Below are positions 36,400 through 48,849 of a stretch of DNA of 64,000 nt, in pieces. The notes beneath the pieces were generated by a model. It was not told the origin of the DNA. It searched no databases and saw only the letters and a list, made by a program, of their open reading frames with translations. The stretch lies in assembly GCF_963678635.1 (NCBI RefSeq), contig NC_087068.1:36279436-36343435 (forward strand), read 5' to 3'. The position numbers and the translations under genes were made by a program. Position 1 is the stretch's first letter, and each line of letters starts with the position of its first letter. This DNA comes from Symsagittifera roscoffensis (Eukaryota; Xenacoelomorpha; Acoela; Convolutidae).

Positions 36400-39120
36400 T
36401 GGCCAGGTTGGCCTTTTTTAAACTCCAAAGTTTTTCAAAAACGATCGGTTAGATGTTTTTTGATTTTGATTTTAGAGAGTTGATTTCTTCAATGGCGTTT
36501 AAAAACGTTTTGTTGAAATTTAAAATTTTGATGTCATAAAATTGACTAAAAAAATAACACCACAAAAAAAATCCTTTTTTTCGGCCGCTTTATGACTACA
36601 GTTTTAAACTCAAGATACCTTTAAATATATATTTTTTCAAAAATGTAACCTTACGATCAAAAGAAAGCTGTCGTTTAAAAAAATTATATGAACACATTAG
36701 GCAACCGAAAAAGATTGAGTCCCGTACCTAATAACTGTTAAGTTTTTGATGAGAAATATTTAATTTTGTAAAAAAATGACCAAAAAGGCTTCAAAAATTT
36801 TTCAAAAAATCTGAATGTTCATTTGTTGCTGATTGTTCCAATTTTTGGAGAAAGTAGTTCAGACGGAGTATTTATGTTCGGGTTGGGTTTTAAGGCAAAA
36901 TTGTTTCACTTTTTTTAGTAGCAATTCAAACGGTTTTTCATGGCAATTGAAAACTAGTAGTTTTCTGAGCTCATATTTGGAAAAATATGTTACCATCAAC
37001 TTTTGGAAAGTTTTGGGTGTTTGAAATTGTCAATTTACAGTTCAATAGCTTGCAACATTTAACGCGCGAAACATTAAGCTTCTATTTTTTAAGTACAGCA
37101 GCGATGTAACCCATTATTTGGATGAGGCAGGATCTTAATTCGGTTTAACACGAGAACTTCCAATGAGGTTTAGTTTTTTTCCGTTTTTTAAATTTTTGTA
37201 TGTAACTTTTTTTCCGATTAACATTCTCAAAAAACTGTTTGACAACCGTAACACTCAAAAAATTGCCCTGAAACTGAAACTTTTGATTGTAATCTGACAT
37301 TCAGTAAGAACGTATTATATAGAACTTTTCCCGTCAGAAAAAAGAACGAAAAGAAATTATTAAAAATGGCCCAAATGTTCCGAGTTGAAGTAGAATTGCT
37401 TTTAATGAGCTTTGAGCTTGAAATATTAATGTAACTGTTTGGGACTCAGTTTAAAATTTTTTAACCAAAACTAGGACAAAACTGTTAACTGATTTAAAAG
37501 ACTGCTCGTATCAGAACGGATCTTACTCCGTGTCCCATAAAATCCGAAATTGAGAAAAAGTATGAAAGAGGATAAGAACTCAGAAAAAAAGTTTGAAAAT
37601 TTGAAATTTTTCAGCTATTTTCCTGCAAAATCTTCAAATTCTAATTTTTCAATAAAAGATTGGAAGTAAAATGTTTTTCTTTGTATTTGATTTAAGAGAG
37701 TTGATTTTTTCAATAGCGTTTAAAAATGTTTTTGTTAAAAACTAGTTTTTTCATCGCCGAAAAAAGACTGAATAAAACAAAACCACCTCAAGCAAAAGTA
37801 TTCCGTGTTCTTCTTCCTCAGCCTTATGACTATAATCTTAAACTTATGATACGTTTGAATATTATTAAAAAATATCTGTAAGCTATGACCAAAAGAACGT
37901 AATGCAATGTTTAAAAAAGACTATATGAACTCATTGGGCAACAGAAAAGGTTCAAGTCCAGTAACTAATAACTGTTAAACTTTTGATTAAAAAAATTAAT
38001 TAGTAAAGACATGGCCAAAAACTCTTCACAAATTATTTTAAAAAACTGGATTTTTTAAGAACATTAACTCGTTCCAATTTTTAGAGAAAGTTGTTCAGAC
38101 GGAATTTTTAAGCTCGGGTTGGTTTTTATGGCAAAAACAGTTTCAGCTGTTTTACTACCAAATCGATAGTTTTTTATGGCATCTGAGAACTGCTAATTTT
38201 CTTAGCTCCTATTCGGAGAGATACACTACCTTCAAGTGTTAGAATTTTATGGGGATTTGAAAATTGTCAATTTACATTTTAATCAGTTTGCAACAATCAA
38301 CGCGTGAGAAATTAAACGCCTTTTTTATAGATTTAGCGTATATTTTACCCATAGTTCGCCCATAATTTGTTCTGATTGAGGCAGGAGGTTAATTGGTTTC
38401 GATACGTAAATTTTCAATAAAACTTTTTCTGAATTTTTGTTTTATGTATTTAACAAGTTTTTTGGTTAATATTCTCAAAACTGTTTGACAGTTGTAACAT
38501 TCAAAGTTTTGCACTGAAAGTAAAAGTTTTGTTTGTATTCTGACTTTTTGCAAAAACATTTAATTTAAGTTTTTCCAGCCAAAAATTGAACAAAAAACTA
38601 TGAAAAAATGCCCAAATTGTCCGGATTGAAGTGGAATTGTTTTCATTGAGCTTTGAATTCAATGTTTTTGTGGCCGTTTGGGACTCAGTCCCAGATTTAT
38701 AAGCGAATTTGAGGCAAAACTGGTAAATGATATAAAAGACTGCTCGTATCGGAACAAAAATTTTAGTGTTGCCCCTTAATTAATCCAATTTTAATTTAGT
38801 CGTCACAGTTTTTCCAAATTTATACCACTAAATATCGTTAAAAAAGATCGCAGCTGAATTAGTTTTGGCAATTTGAGCTCTAAGTTTTTTTTCCTAGAGA
38901 CCTAGCATTTGAAATATAAGAGCCTAGAAACGAAGACCTAACCACGTTGAAAACACTTTTGGGGCAAATACTGGAAGTCAACTTATCAATTGTGATACTA
39001 TCAAAAAATTGAATACATCTTACTCGCTCATTGAAGACTGCTCCATGTCAGAACAGCAGATCTGTACCTTCGGCGATTATTAGTAATCAATTAATCCAAC
39101 TTATTTATCAGTAGTGACAA
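36400..39120. repeat. Non-coding tandem repeat, about 1.24-kb unit
   Basis: Two diverged copies, roughly 36430-37600 and 37660-38800, align with an offset near 1237 bp (GTTCAGACGGAGTATTTATG at 36856 and GTTCAGACGGAATTTTTAAG at 38093). Each ends close to AAAAGACTGCTCGTATC. A third fragment with ACTGCTCCATGTCAGAAC lies near 39035. No gene is present. Confidence 0.7.
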
Positions 39121-39379
39121 AGAACAAATTTTATTGTTTTTCAGCGATCGGAAAAATGTTACGAAGTCAAATTTCAACCTAATAACTGGCGTATCATGTA
39201 CCAATAAACCAATGCGCAAAGCGTGTTTTTCATTTTTTTTGATATATTCAAAAAAACTTCGGACTAAATTTAACCTTAATTAAGCAAACAAGCTGGATTG
39301 AAGAGCCACAAAAAAGACAGCGTGGTTAACAAAATACATAAAGTTGATGATCAAAGAAAATCATTGGTTTTCAACAATT

Positions 39380-41000
39380 AAAAAAAATCAAATAGGTGCA
39401 AATAAAAAAAAATAGCATCAAAAAACTTTTGAAAAACACTGAGAATTGTTATCACAAAAAAGTTTTTCAGAAGTTGATAATTACTAAAGAACAAAGGAGT
39501 TTTTGGGTTGTGGTTAGCGTTAGGGTCAATTTTAACTCAAAGTTAGGAAAATTTAATACCCACACAAAAACAAATTCCTTGCATTCTCCTTCTGGCTAAC
39601 AGCTAGCTAACCAATATGATAAAGCAAATGCCTTAAATCGAGCAATCGCAAAACTTAAAAACTAAAAACAAAGTAGATATTTTTATTGATCAACTTAAAA
39701 AGTCAAAACCAGATGAATTACCAAAAAATAAAATATTTTTTTAAAATGATTCTTCACAAACTAGCAAAGATACTTCTCCGGTGAACATCTCATCATTAGC
39801 TTTCAAGTGTTCAGAACATGCAACGGGTGTAAACCTACAGTTGGCAGTAAAAAAGCATCAAAAAATTATATTTCCGGAAAGCGTCTATTACAACGATTTT
39901 TTAAAGAAAACAAAAGAGTTGCCAACAAAATCAGCCACTTCCCGTGATGCCATTTTTGCAACTGTTTTTGAAACTTTTTTTACAAAATAAATGAAAATGT
40001 AATTAAACATAGCTCTGAAACTAAACGCAAACTGGTCTTTACGAAGAAATAATTTCTTTTGACGCTGTATTTCGTTATCGGAAATACTAGAATATATGGT
40101 CGCAGAGGTAAGTGATATATCTGCAGTTTTTTTTGGATCAAGCTCCATCGTTCGTTCACATAACTCATGATATTTTAAAACAAAAAAATGGGTTTCTCAA
40201 AGAAGGCTGTAACCATTTTCAAAAAGTTTTTGAAAAACCTCTTATAGGCAGTAAAACTGACAAACACAATATCCGACCAGGCAGCCTTGAATCATGGAGT
40301 GCTACAAGGGATACTTCTTGGACCAATAATTTTAATCAGCTATGTAACTAATTTTCATTCAATTGCTGAAAACCGAGTTTTTCAATTTATAGATGATACC
40401 AGTCTGAAAGTGAGCCAACGATCTTCAAAACTTTTGCAAGAACACACAATAAAGTTATTTTATGATGTCGACTTTTTCAAAAAAAGTATCATCTCTCTTT
40501 GAATTCCGATAAAATAGAATTTTTTTGTGTGAATTTGAAAATAGTATGGACTCGGTTTTTCAAAAAAATAACGAAAAAATAAAGCATCAAAGCCATGCAG
40601 ATTATCTAGGAAAATTCCTTTACTATCATTTAAGCTTTTCACTGAAAGTCAACGAGATCCATGGGAAATGGCTCAAGGAATCCCTTCACTATATCTTTTG
40701 AGGAACGTAATATCCTTAACGTTTCAGTTAAGTTTACTCAAGTCCTTAAAGTCTGTTTTTTTTGCGTAGGAAAAGTGATAGAGCAAATGATTTACTATAA
40801 AAGGCAAAACACTCCCTGCAGAGCTATTGATAACGAAAATCAGTCTATTCAACTCTTTCGATTGCTTAAAAAAATTAAAATTCGGATGAGTTTGTTGCCT
40901 ACGGAACACCTGAATTGCATAGAAACAAGATAACACTACAAGTAATGCCTCAGAACCGTTTAAACAGCAAAAAAGTCAAAGAATCAGCAGCAAGTAAGAT
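39380..41000 (+). pseudogene. Non-LTR retrotransposon reverse transcriptase relic
   Basis: Near 40280-40430 the frames LNHGVLQGILLGPIILISYV and VFQFIDDTSLK correspond to the RT motifs GxPQGSxLGP and F(A)DD of LINE-type elements. The SFVHITHDILKQK strip just upstream matches the usual F-x-x-V-x-H-x-x-L-L region. Flanking frames (39396, 39781, 40661) look like decayed parts of the same ORF with frameshifts. No poly-A tail or ends could be fixed. The clade cannot be set from this. Confidence 0.6.
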
Positions 41001-41273
41001 GCAGCAAGTAAGATGCAGAAAACTTAAAATAAAAAATCAAGAATTACCGTCAACAGAATTATGAAGGAGTGCCAATGGATTGAACACTCGGTAGTTTCAC
41101 AATTTACTTCTACCCATAATTGTTCCCCTAGAAGGCTAAATAATAAATAATTAAGTAATCGATGCCACGTGTAGTATAATTTATATACTTTCTATTTTGT
41201 AAAAAAATCATTTCTAGACAATTTATACTAACAAGAAGTTTTATGATAATAAGAAGTTGTGCTGGAAAAATAA

Positions 41274-41676
41274 AGAGGGCGTATCCAGGGTTTTCTCGAG
41301 AGGGGCCGATTTTCAAAAAGTTTTCAAAAATTTTTGTCGACGTTTATTAGTTCGATCGACCAAATTGATTTTCTGAGCTAAACCAAATATTTGTTGTTTG
41401 GACTGCAGGCAATTTTAAAAAGAAAAAAGCCAAGAAACGCGTGTGTTTTTGGGCTCTTTTGGGAATGTTTTGACTAAAAATAGCGTTTTTTCGGAACGCT
41501 CTCCCCTTCAGTGTTAGTATAAATTGGCGCCAAAAGCGACTTCAGAAAAAATGTTGGAGTCCAATATAGGATGTCCCGAAATAGTACCGAAGGGGGAACC
41601 TTTCGGTCTGCATGGGCTGGAATCTTTAAGAGGCGTGTGCGTCCACCTGCTTTCCGCTCCCCTAATACGGCCCTTA
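41274..41676 (-). mobile_element. Second, older copy of the hAT-like MITE
   Basis: In inverted orientation this aligns along its length with 8687-9107. Anchors are GACCAAATTGATTT, CTGCAGGCAATTTT, GTTTTTGGGCTCTTTTGGGA, GGAACGCTCTCCCCTTCA and ATTGGCGCCAAAAGCG. Its ends are mutated (AGAGGGCGTATCCAGG on the left) and no 8-bp target duplication survives. It lies under 200 bp from the LTR element. Confidence 0.75.
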
Positions 41677-41853
41677 AACTAAATAATTATCTACACATCG
41701 TTGGTTAACACTTTCAATAAATTTTGTGAACTTATATCAACATGAAGAGTGACTCCCTGCTCTATACAGTAATTTTGTCGTAAGTGCAGATATTTCGAAA
41801 CTATTTTCTCCGAACTGAAAACCTTTTAAAAGATTTTTTTTAATGTATCAAAT

Positions 41854-42264
41854 TGAGTTATGACCGATGTGGTTAACTCATAGAGTAATTTCGGATAGGG
41901 TACACCGTCTGCTCGTCACGCTATCTTATTTTCGGCCGGATAGATTCGTGCAACTTCTTAGTCTAATACCGATCCTAATCTTACTCTTATACTATCTAGT
42001 CTCAGGTGGTTTAACTAGTCTCTGCTAGGCTCAATAGATCTAGGGTATACTGGTTTATTGCGGCTGCTGAAGTTCTCTTGGAGAGGCAACTAATTTCTAA
42101 GTTAAATTCAAATCTTTCTGGTGCTGAAATTACAAGTAATTTCAGCACTTACAAATAAGTGGGTTTTTAGTTAGATGGATCATGATTGGTTAATATTAAA
42201 TACTTTACAGTGGTAAAATATCTAATTTATCCAATCATAAAATATAGTTTAGATCAGGTTCCAC
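41854..42264 (-). repeat. 3' LTR
   Basis: Minus-strand 3' LTR, starting TGGAACCTGATC (at 42264) and ending TAACTCA (at 41854). The sequence just upstream on the minus strand, GGATGGGTG, is a weak candidate polypurine tract. Confidence 0.9.
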
Positions 42265-43889
42265 CCATCCGGGTTTTACAGAGTTTTTTAGAATTATCTT
42301 TCTGCAATTCAAAGGATGGATGATGGACGTTGGTATTTGGCGAACATCGTACTCTTGTCCGGTTTCTCTTGTTAGAGAAGTTCCAGGACGCTGGAGTGAG
42401 GGGCATCAATCGTTGTGTCTTTTAGTGACAAACGATGGTGTTTCCCAATGAAATCAATCTGATTTCAGAATGGTTTGCTTGACGGGTTTTTCTGTTTTAT
42501 GTAGAGAACTTCTTTTGTGTTCGACCTCGTCTGGGAATGGCGTGGAGATTGTGCGTGGAGGGGAAGCCTTGTAACTCGGATCTGTACGTATACTTGAACA
42601 TCGAGGTGGTCATTGGTCTAGTTCAATGAAGTCCTTTTCTGCGAAGTCAAGTCGTACTCTAAATCCTTTGATTTTGTGATTGTGGACGGCATATCGGTTT
42701 GTGGTTGGCCATTCTTTTTTAAGTGTAGTGGGGTCATTTTGTCTTTGGATGTTCGTCTTTGTTGTTGTGTGCTGATCTATATACTGCAAAGTATAGTTTA
42801 CATTTTATAAAATTTTTATTAGTTCAGTTTTTAATTATGATTTTGGTTAGTTTTTTTCACAAAAGCATTTTGTTTTAGTTCGGTTATTTTGAAGAGTTAC
42901 TCACCCTTGAGTACCTCTTATTAAAAATAGAAGTGTGGTCACAAAGCTCGGATATAGCGCGGTGGGTTAGGCCGGCTATAGAGCATGCTCAGGACGTCCT
43001 CTCTGGTGGGTTAGGCCAGGAGTGGGAGTATGATTTCGCGCGGTTTCTGTGAGAGGTCCTGTTAAGTGATAACGTTTTATGTTGGGTTTATGGTGGTTTT
43101 TCTTATGTTTCGTTGGTTGTGTCCTTTTTTCAAAAATCAAATTGTTTTTGGTATGGGTTTGTCTTTCGACTTTTTTGTGTTTTATTATTTCTTTCTTAGA
43201 CTTTATAATAGTCTTCAAAAGAATAAATTATCCAGTTTTAAACTGGGTTAATCCGGTTTGGGTACCGTTGGTTTTCTTTTCTTAGTCATGCTGTTATTCT
43301 ATGATTTGTGGTGTTTAGTAACCTCCGTTGGTTAGTTTTGTTTAGTATATAATTCCTTTCAAACCGGGTTAAAGGAAATTTTGAAACTTGTTATCGTGTG
43401 TTAGAGTTGTTGAGTGTGAAAACTTCAGTGAGTGTGAAACTTGTTGAGTGTGATACTGAAATTCATTATTTAAACAATTCTTCGTGGGCGAGCTGTGCGA
43501 GTTTGGATAGAATTCTTGTGCGAATGAATGAAAATATCAAAAGGTTAGTACTGCATTTTCGTGTTATAAATTTACTACATAGAATTTTAATTTTACTGCT
43601 TGTTTTGGGGAAAAATTAAATTACAAATTTTCACTTTTTATGAAATTTACTGCTTTTGGGGAAACAATTTATAAATCAACTTACTACATTTGGTATAAAT
43701 TTTATCAGTTTATCTTGTGGAAAATATTAGTGAAGTGAAGAATTTTAACAAGTTTTTTATTTTTTTATTTTTCTCTTTTGTTTCTTCAGATGATCCTGGT
43801 ATGAAGGCTAAAGATCTAAATGAAACATGAGTAAAGAATGGTTAGTATTTATTTTAAATTTATTAGTGAAAAATATGTATAAATTATAC
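42265..43889. other. 3' region of the retroelement without a clear gene
   Basis: 1.6 kb between ORF4 and the 3' LTR. It includes GGTGGGTTAGGCC twice (42960-43017) and TTGAGTGTGA three times (43408-43460). An 80-codon Lys/His/Thr-rich minus frame (43218-42976) is probably chance. GTTAGT words begin to be frequent here and continue through ORF4. Confidence 0.45.
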
Positions 43890-45268
43890 TTACCTGTTAG
43901 TCGTCGGGGAAAAACCGTGGGGGAAGATGTCGTGTATTATGTCGGAATTTGTTAGTAATTTTGCTAGTATGCGAATGATATTTTTAGTTTGAAGCAGTGG
44001 CCAAAGCAATTGGAGTGCTTTAATAGCTTTTAGTTTTTCAGTGCCAACAGCAAACTCATAAGGTGTGTTTTGAATGAGGTTATATAATTTGTGATTGTAT
44101 TTAGTGTTGTGGATGAATTCTAATATTGGGAATTCTATAGGTTGAATGAATTCATGTGGGATAAGGAAGGGTCTGGATTCTTCTGCGTTAAAGGTCTTCG
44201 TGATGGGACAGAATATATGCATTTGGGTTATGGGATCATAATTGCGGAGGATGCCGTGAAGGTTAGTATCTTTGATGCAATATGTGAAATTAAGAAAAAA
44301 TAGTGAAGTGTATTTAGAGTTAAGAAACTGAAAACGGTGGTGTGGTTGTCTTGATGGAGTGTGTAGATCAAAATGATTTTGTATGAAGCGATAATATGTA
44401 TAAGTGTGGGTTTGTTTAGTGCGTAACATAATTTCGTCTGAGCAGTGCAAATCGCGTTCATGTGGTGCAAGGAAGTGGAAGGTTAGTGAAAATAATTGAA
44501 ATTTTTCTTTAAAACTTTCGTAAGCTTGCATGTCGGTTAGTGCTTCAGAAATGATGTGATCAAATTTTCGATCAAATATATTGAGTGTAAATACATATGA
44601 TGTTTTGATGAAGAATTGTTCTGTTAGTTGTGGGCTATCGAAGCGGTCGTCATCTAAAAATTGGTCTTGGTTAGTTCGTATGATGTTATGATCGTAATAT
44701 TCTAGCGTAAATTCGTTAGTTCGGGATGCAGTGAATGTTTTTAGTGATTTTTTATATCCTATATAAGTAAATTACCTATGTGTTAGTGGTGTGGTGAGTC
44801 GATATAGCATATCTTGATTTCTTTCTATATCGTTATGAGTATTAGATAATGGTAGGTAAAGGGGATTAGTAAAATGATAATATGATGTCCAATGAAGTGT
44901 AGGCATTAAAACATGTTCATCTACAAAACTACGTGTGTCGTTAGTGTCATGAGGGGTGTTTAAAGTATATTGTGGAAATGAAGGTAAGGTGATTGCTAGA
45001 AAATCTTTCGTGTTAGTGTGATGTGGATGATTAATATATTCACGGGCTGTTCCTGGTTTGGTTGGTAATGGATGGTTTGGGAATTTTCTTTTAAAAGTGC
45101 GATAAGCTCTATTAGTGCTTTTTGATGATTCGGTGGAAGTGGATGATTGTGCTAATGACGCAGAATAAGCTGAAGAGGGTGTAGGGGTAGGTGGGTTTGA
45201 GGATTCTATTGTGGAAAAAATCTGATTGATAGTGGGGGTGTTAGGGTGTAATAGTTGTTGTTATGCGT
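43890..45268 (-). CDS. ORF4: unknown accessory ORF after env
   Basis: An open stretch of about 455 codons with one frame change near 44770. The first part (45268-44780) is Pro/Ser/Thr-rich, then FKRKFPNHPLPTKPGTA. The second part (about 44765-43890) contains DDDRFDSPQLTEQFF and, from an internal ATG at 44531, a 213-residue frame ending LLTNSDIIHDIFPHGFSPTT. No early ATG exists in the first part. No signal peptide or membrane segment is evident. I know no homologue. Position between env and the 3' LTR is where retroviruses carry accessory genes, which is suggestive only. Confidence 0.5.
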
Positions 45269-45269
45269 G

Positions 45270-47531
45270 CTACGCTTGCTTGTCAAATAGTATGCGTGCT
45301 ACGCTTGCTTGTCTATTTACTTGTGTGTGTATAGCGCATGCATTATAGATTCCTTTTAAAAGTGAAAAAAGAAATCCTATAAAGTTAAACATTGCGTATA
45401 AAATAGTTATTTTTTCTAAGATGTAATAGGGCCATCCTTGAAAATCAAGAATTTCATTTTTTAGTGTAACAAAGCTAAAAATATTTATAGGTGAAATATC
45501 TTGTGGTCGGTATTTTTTACCGTTTAGATATATATAGTCTTTAATGTCTTTAAAATATCCGCTATAATCTTGTGTATAGATATCTGCAAATCCTGCGGTT
45601 TCAGCAAGTTTGCGTAAGTTTTGATCAATTGATTGTCTTTGTATAGTGTCCATTTGTGTTAATGATTCTTGGAATTCTTGTGTTCTAATGTGATGTTGGA
45701 TATCGGATTTTGAATATATTCCAATTGATTGTAAGTCGATATTTGGGTTTCCAGCAATAGCTCTAATGCTTTCAGGTGAAAATTTTTTGAGTGATTGCAT
45801 TAATGTGGGGTATGGGGTAAGAAGGAAATATTTATCTTCATCAGGGTTCAGTTGTACTACATCGTGGCTATTTTCTGATCCACATGGGACTGCGGTATCC
45901 CAGAAATAGGTTCGTCTTGAAAGTGTGTCAACGAAATGTACTTTATTCTTATAAAAGATAGGGATTCTTTTATAGCATCGTTTATCTTCAAAAACATATA
46001 GTGGTGATACTTTTTTGGTACAGGTATAAAACCATAAAATGTTTCCTTCGTAGTCTAAAAAATTTGATCTATTTCCTGATAGTAAATATCCTGCGTAGGG
46101 TATTTTTAATACTGCTAGTGCAAGTGATTGTAGGATTTGTGTCCGTTCTAATTCGCATAGTTGGTGAAGTGTTTCTAATTCAGAGAGTGACATTTCCTGA
46201 AAAATTCGACTAATTGTGTAGTCTAGTTTCATATCTAAGTGAATATCATAATGAATATTACCAAGATAAGAATTATTCATTAGTGATGGTTCTTGTAAGC
46301 GTGTGCTTCTAGTGTCATGTGGCTTTAGATGTCCACCAGGTTGACCATTACTTTTTTGAAAATTAACTGGTATATATGATGTTCCTTCGTTTAGAGGATA
46401 ACCTGTGGCATAAGGGTCAAGTTTTATTTTCCCAGTGGTCATGTCGAAACCTTTTTCGTGTTCAACTAATATTTCAGAATATTGTGTTTTGTAAAGTGGG
46501 TTTCTGTATTTGCATGCAAGTTATGTTTCTTGATATATTTGAAAACGTGTCAATTTATTTTCTATATTGTGGATGTTTCTAAAATCAGTACTTTGTTTTC
46601 GTGATGGATTTACTTGTTCATATGGAATTGATTGTATGAAATATTTCTCGTGAAATTTTATCATTCGGGCGTGTATTTTTGCTACTTGAAATGTTGTACA
46701 TGTATCTTCAGGAAACCAAACACATGTTGCTTGTGTTCGTGTTGTAGGGTCACAATAGCCTTGATCATTTTTACAAGGTAATCTAATTCCTTGATATATC
46801 ATTGTGTTATCAGATAAATCTCGTGTGAGTTGTATTTTTTCGAGTTGTATTTTCCAATCGAAAAACATTATTTCTTGATATCCTTTATTTTTTGTGTCTG
46901 CTTTGCAGTTTGATGGGTTATTTATACAAATGTGTGGTATCCAGTGTTTATCGTGTATGTCATAAGTTAATCTTCCGTGTGCGCCGTTGTATGGGTATTT
47001 TTCATCTAGTTTTATATGTCCTTGATATCTTTCAAGTTCTGCTTGATGTACAGAATCTGCAAAAACTTGGAATTATACTAATTTTCTGTCGGTGTTTTTA
47101 TTTCTTGTGATATTAAGTCTGAGTTACTCGTTCTTACAGTCTTCGGGATTGAGATGTAAAAGTCGTTCGATATTACTCTGGTAGAATGATTCGTGGTCAA
47201 GTCGGTTTTTATTTCCATTTGAGACTTGTGAACAATGTACTTTCTTTTCGGAAAATGTTGCTGTGAATTTGTATCCTATAACTGTTGTTGCTCGGGTTTT
47301 TGAATAGAGTGTCGCTATTACATTTGTAGTTTCTATAGCTTTTGGTTCTGTTTCGCATTGTGATACTTGATTTATTGCATATTTGTGTAGTGTTTTTTGT
47401 TCATTTTCTTCACAATCGTAATGTGTTACTAATAAGTCTTGGGGTCCTGTGCGGGGAGAAGGATTTATGTTCTGATCGGAAATTACTAGAAAAAAGAGTT
47501 GGAGAAAAATTAATATTTTTAGAATATACAT
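45270..47531 (-). pseudogene. env: Envelope glycoprotein, three frames
   Basis: ATG at 47531 starts a clear signal peptide (MYILKILIFLQLFFLVIS). The ectodomain is rich in paired cysteines (a YDCEENE strip early; LPCKNDQGYC near 46780). The last 390 codons (46442-45270) include an HLDMKLDYTISR strip, a GYLLSGNRS strip and a C-terminal membrane segment (ILYAMFNFIGFLFSLL) with a short tail. The reading is split into 47531-47124, about 47085-46521 and 46442-45270 by frameshifts or stops. Layout and motifs resemble the class III, gB/chuvirus-like glycoproteins captured by some metazoan LTR elements; that is recognition from memory, not a search. The stop falls in a 29-bp tandem duplication (ATGCGTGCTACGCTTGCTTG, 45263-45320). 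Confidence 0.75.
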
Positions 47532-48680
47532 GTGTATGATAATCCTGAGTATGGGTTATAAAATGTGATGTAACCAATTGTCTTTTTGGTATATCTGTCG
47601 TATTTATATATTACTTCAGTTGTTATAAATGGTGGTGGTAGTGATCGAGCTGTTATATTTGGTGGGTTTAATGGGTAAGGATGTCGAGCAATGTTGTTTA
47701 GTTTAACCGTGATTTCAAATTTTAATGGTAGACTATTTTGTTGGAGTATTTGGATGTTATGATCACGAATGTCTTCGTGGATATCTTGTCTATATTGTAA
47801 TCTATTAAGTGCCCAGTTGTGGAGTCGGTTACTTTCTGGGTGCTGTGCAAATAATGGTGGGGGTGCTGTGAGTGTATTCCAGTCTAATCTTAGAGGGATA
47901 TTTGTTGATGATTGTTCTCGATATCTAGCATCGAGATTATTTGGGAAATTTAAAGGAAAAGGTGTGGGTGAAATTTGGCTTATTGATGGTGTTGATGGTA
48001 GTGATAATGTTTCTGGTAGTGATGATGATGTTGTTGTATCGGTAGAAATATCTATTGGATCATTTATTAAATTGGGTTCACCTTGTGTGAATGATTGTGT
48101 TGTCCAATATGGTAGTCGTGATGTTTGATTTGGGGGGTTGAAGGGATTTTCGCGTTTTTGTTCAGATGTTGGTGTTGAACCTAAGTAATCTGAGGGTAGA
48201 CTTGAGGTGCTACGTTGTGAAAGAAGCGTAGGGGTTTCTGGTAATATACCAATTGGGTTTTCCGGAGTACTTTGTGATGGGGATTGGGGTATATCAAAAT
48301 GAACTCGGGGGGTTTGAAAATTTCTGTTTCGTCGTGGATGCATAATTTGTCTATTTATTTCAACTGTATTTTGATTTTGACTAATATTTCGTATTCTACT
48401 TAATTCTTGTGGTAGTGTTGGGTACAAGTTATATGTTGGTTCACTTAGAGGTGCTTGTCGTTGAACTGGTTCTAGTGGTTCAGATAAGCGAGCGTGTCGT
48501 TCTTCAAAGGTATATGGGTTATCTTGGAAAGAAATTCGTGTAGATGTTTGGGGGTTTTGGGTAGTTGTAGGTGGTGTTGGGTTTTCTTGGGATGATGTCG
48601 GTGAAGACTGACTGTGTGATTGTTGGTTAGCAATTTTTGAGGGTTTTTTATTAATTTCTTTTAGTGAAAAAATTTATGTT
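47519..48680 (-). CDS. P/S/T-rich accessory ORF before env
   Basis: This frame is open from about 48680 to the stop at 47519 (about 385 codons), with no ATG near its start. It is rich in Pro, Ser, Thr, Gln and Asn (SSPTSSQENPTPPTTTQ near 48620) until about 47900. The last 100 residues look folded, with WNTLTAPPPLFAQHPESN, then ITVKLNNIARHPYP, and end YNPYSGLSYTCIF. It overlaps the env start codon by 13 nt. No known domain is visible. The composition suggests a disordered or glycosylated protein, and the missing start suggests frameshifting or splicing. Confidence 0.55.
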
Positions 48681-48849
48681 TATTGTAGTATTCTTCTAGA
48701 AAAAGGATTAAAAGGATTGTTGCTAAGGCGAATGTTATGACTGCCTTCTTTATACTTTTGCATATTGTCAAGATGAGGGATGATAAAAATGTTATAAAAT
48801 TTACAAATAGTAAAAAAATATCTGTTCTACTAAAAATGGTTCGTATCAT
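48661..48849 (-). CDS. Small membrane protein ORF (62 aa)
   Basis: ATG at 48849. The product has one or two hydrophobic segments (about 11-30 and 36-52) separated by a short basic turn (CKSIKKA). It ends NKHKFFH just before the P/S/T-rich frame opens. That next frame has no early ATG and could be reached by a +1 shift at the T-run near 48668. A small membrane ORF between pol and env recalls viral accessory proteins, but no homologue is known to me. It may be chance in AT-rich DNA. Confidence 0.4.
   Translation of the reverse strand: MIRTIFSRTDIFLLFVNFITFLSSLILTICKSIKKAVITFALATILLILFLEEYYNKHKFFH

Noticed and set aside
42976..43218. 80-codon Lys-rich minus-strand ORF in the retroelement 3' region
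   Set aside because: Low-complexity composition typical of chance frames in AT-rich DNA; no ATG context or conservation evidence.
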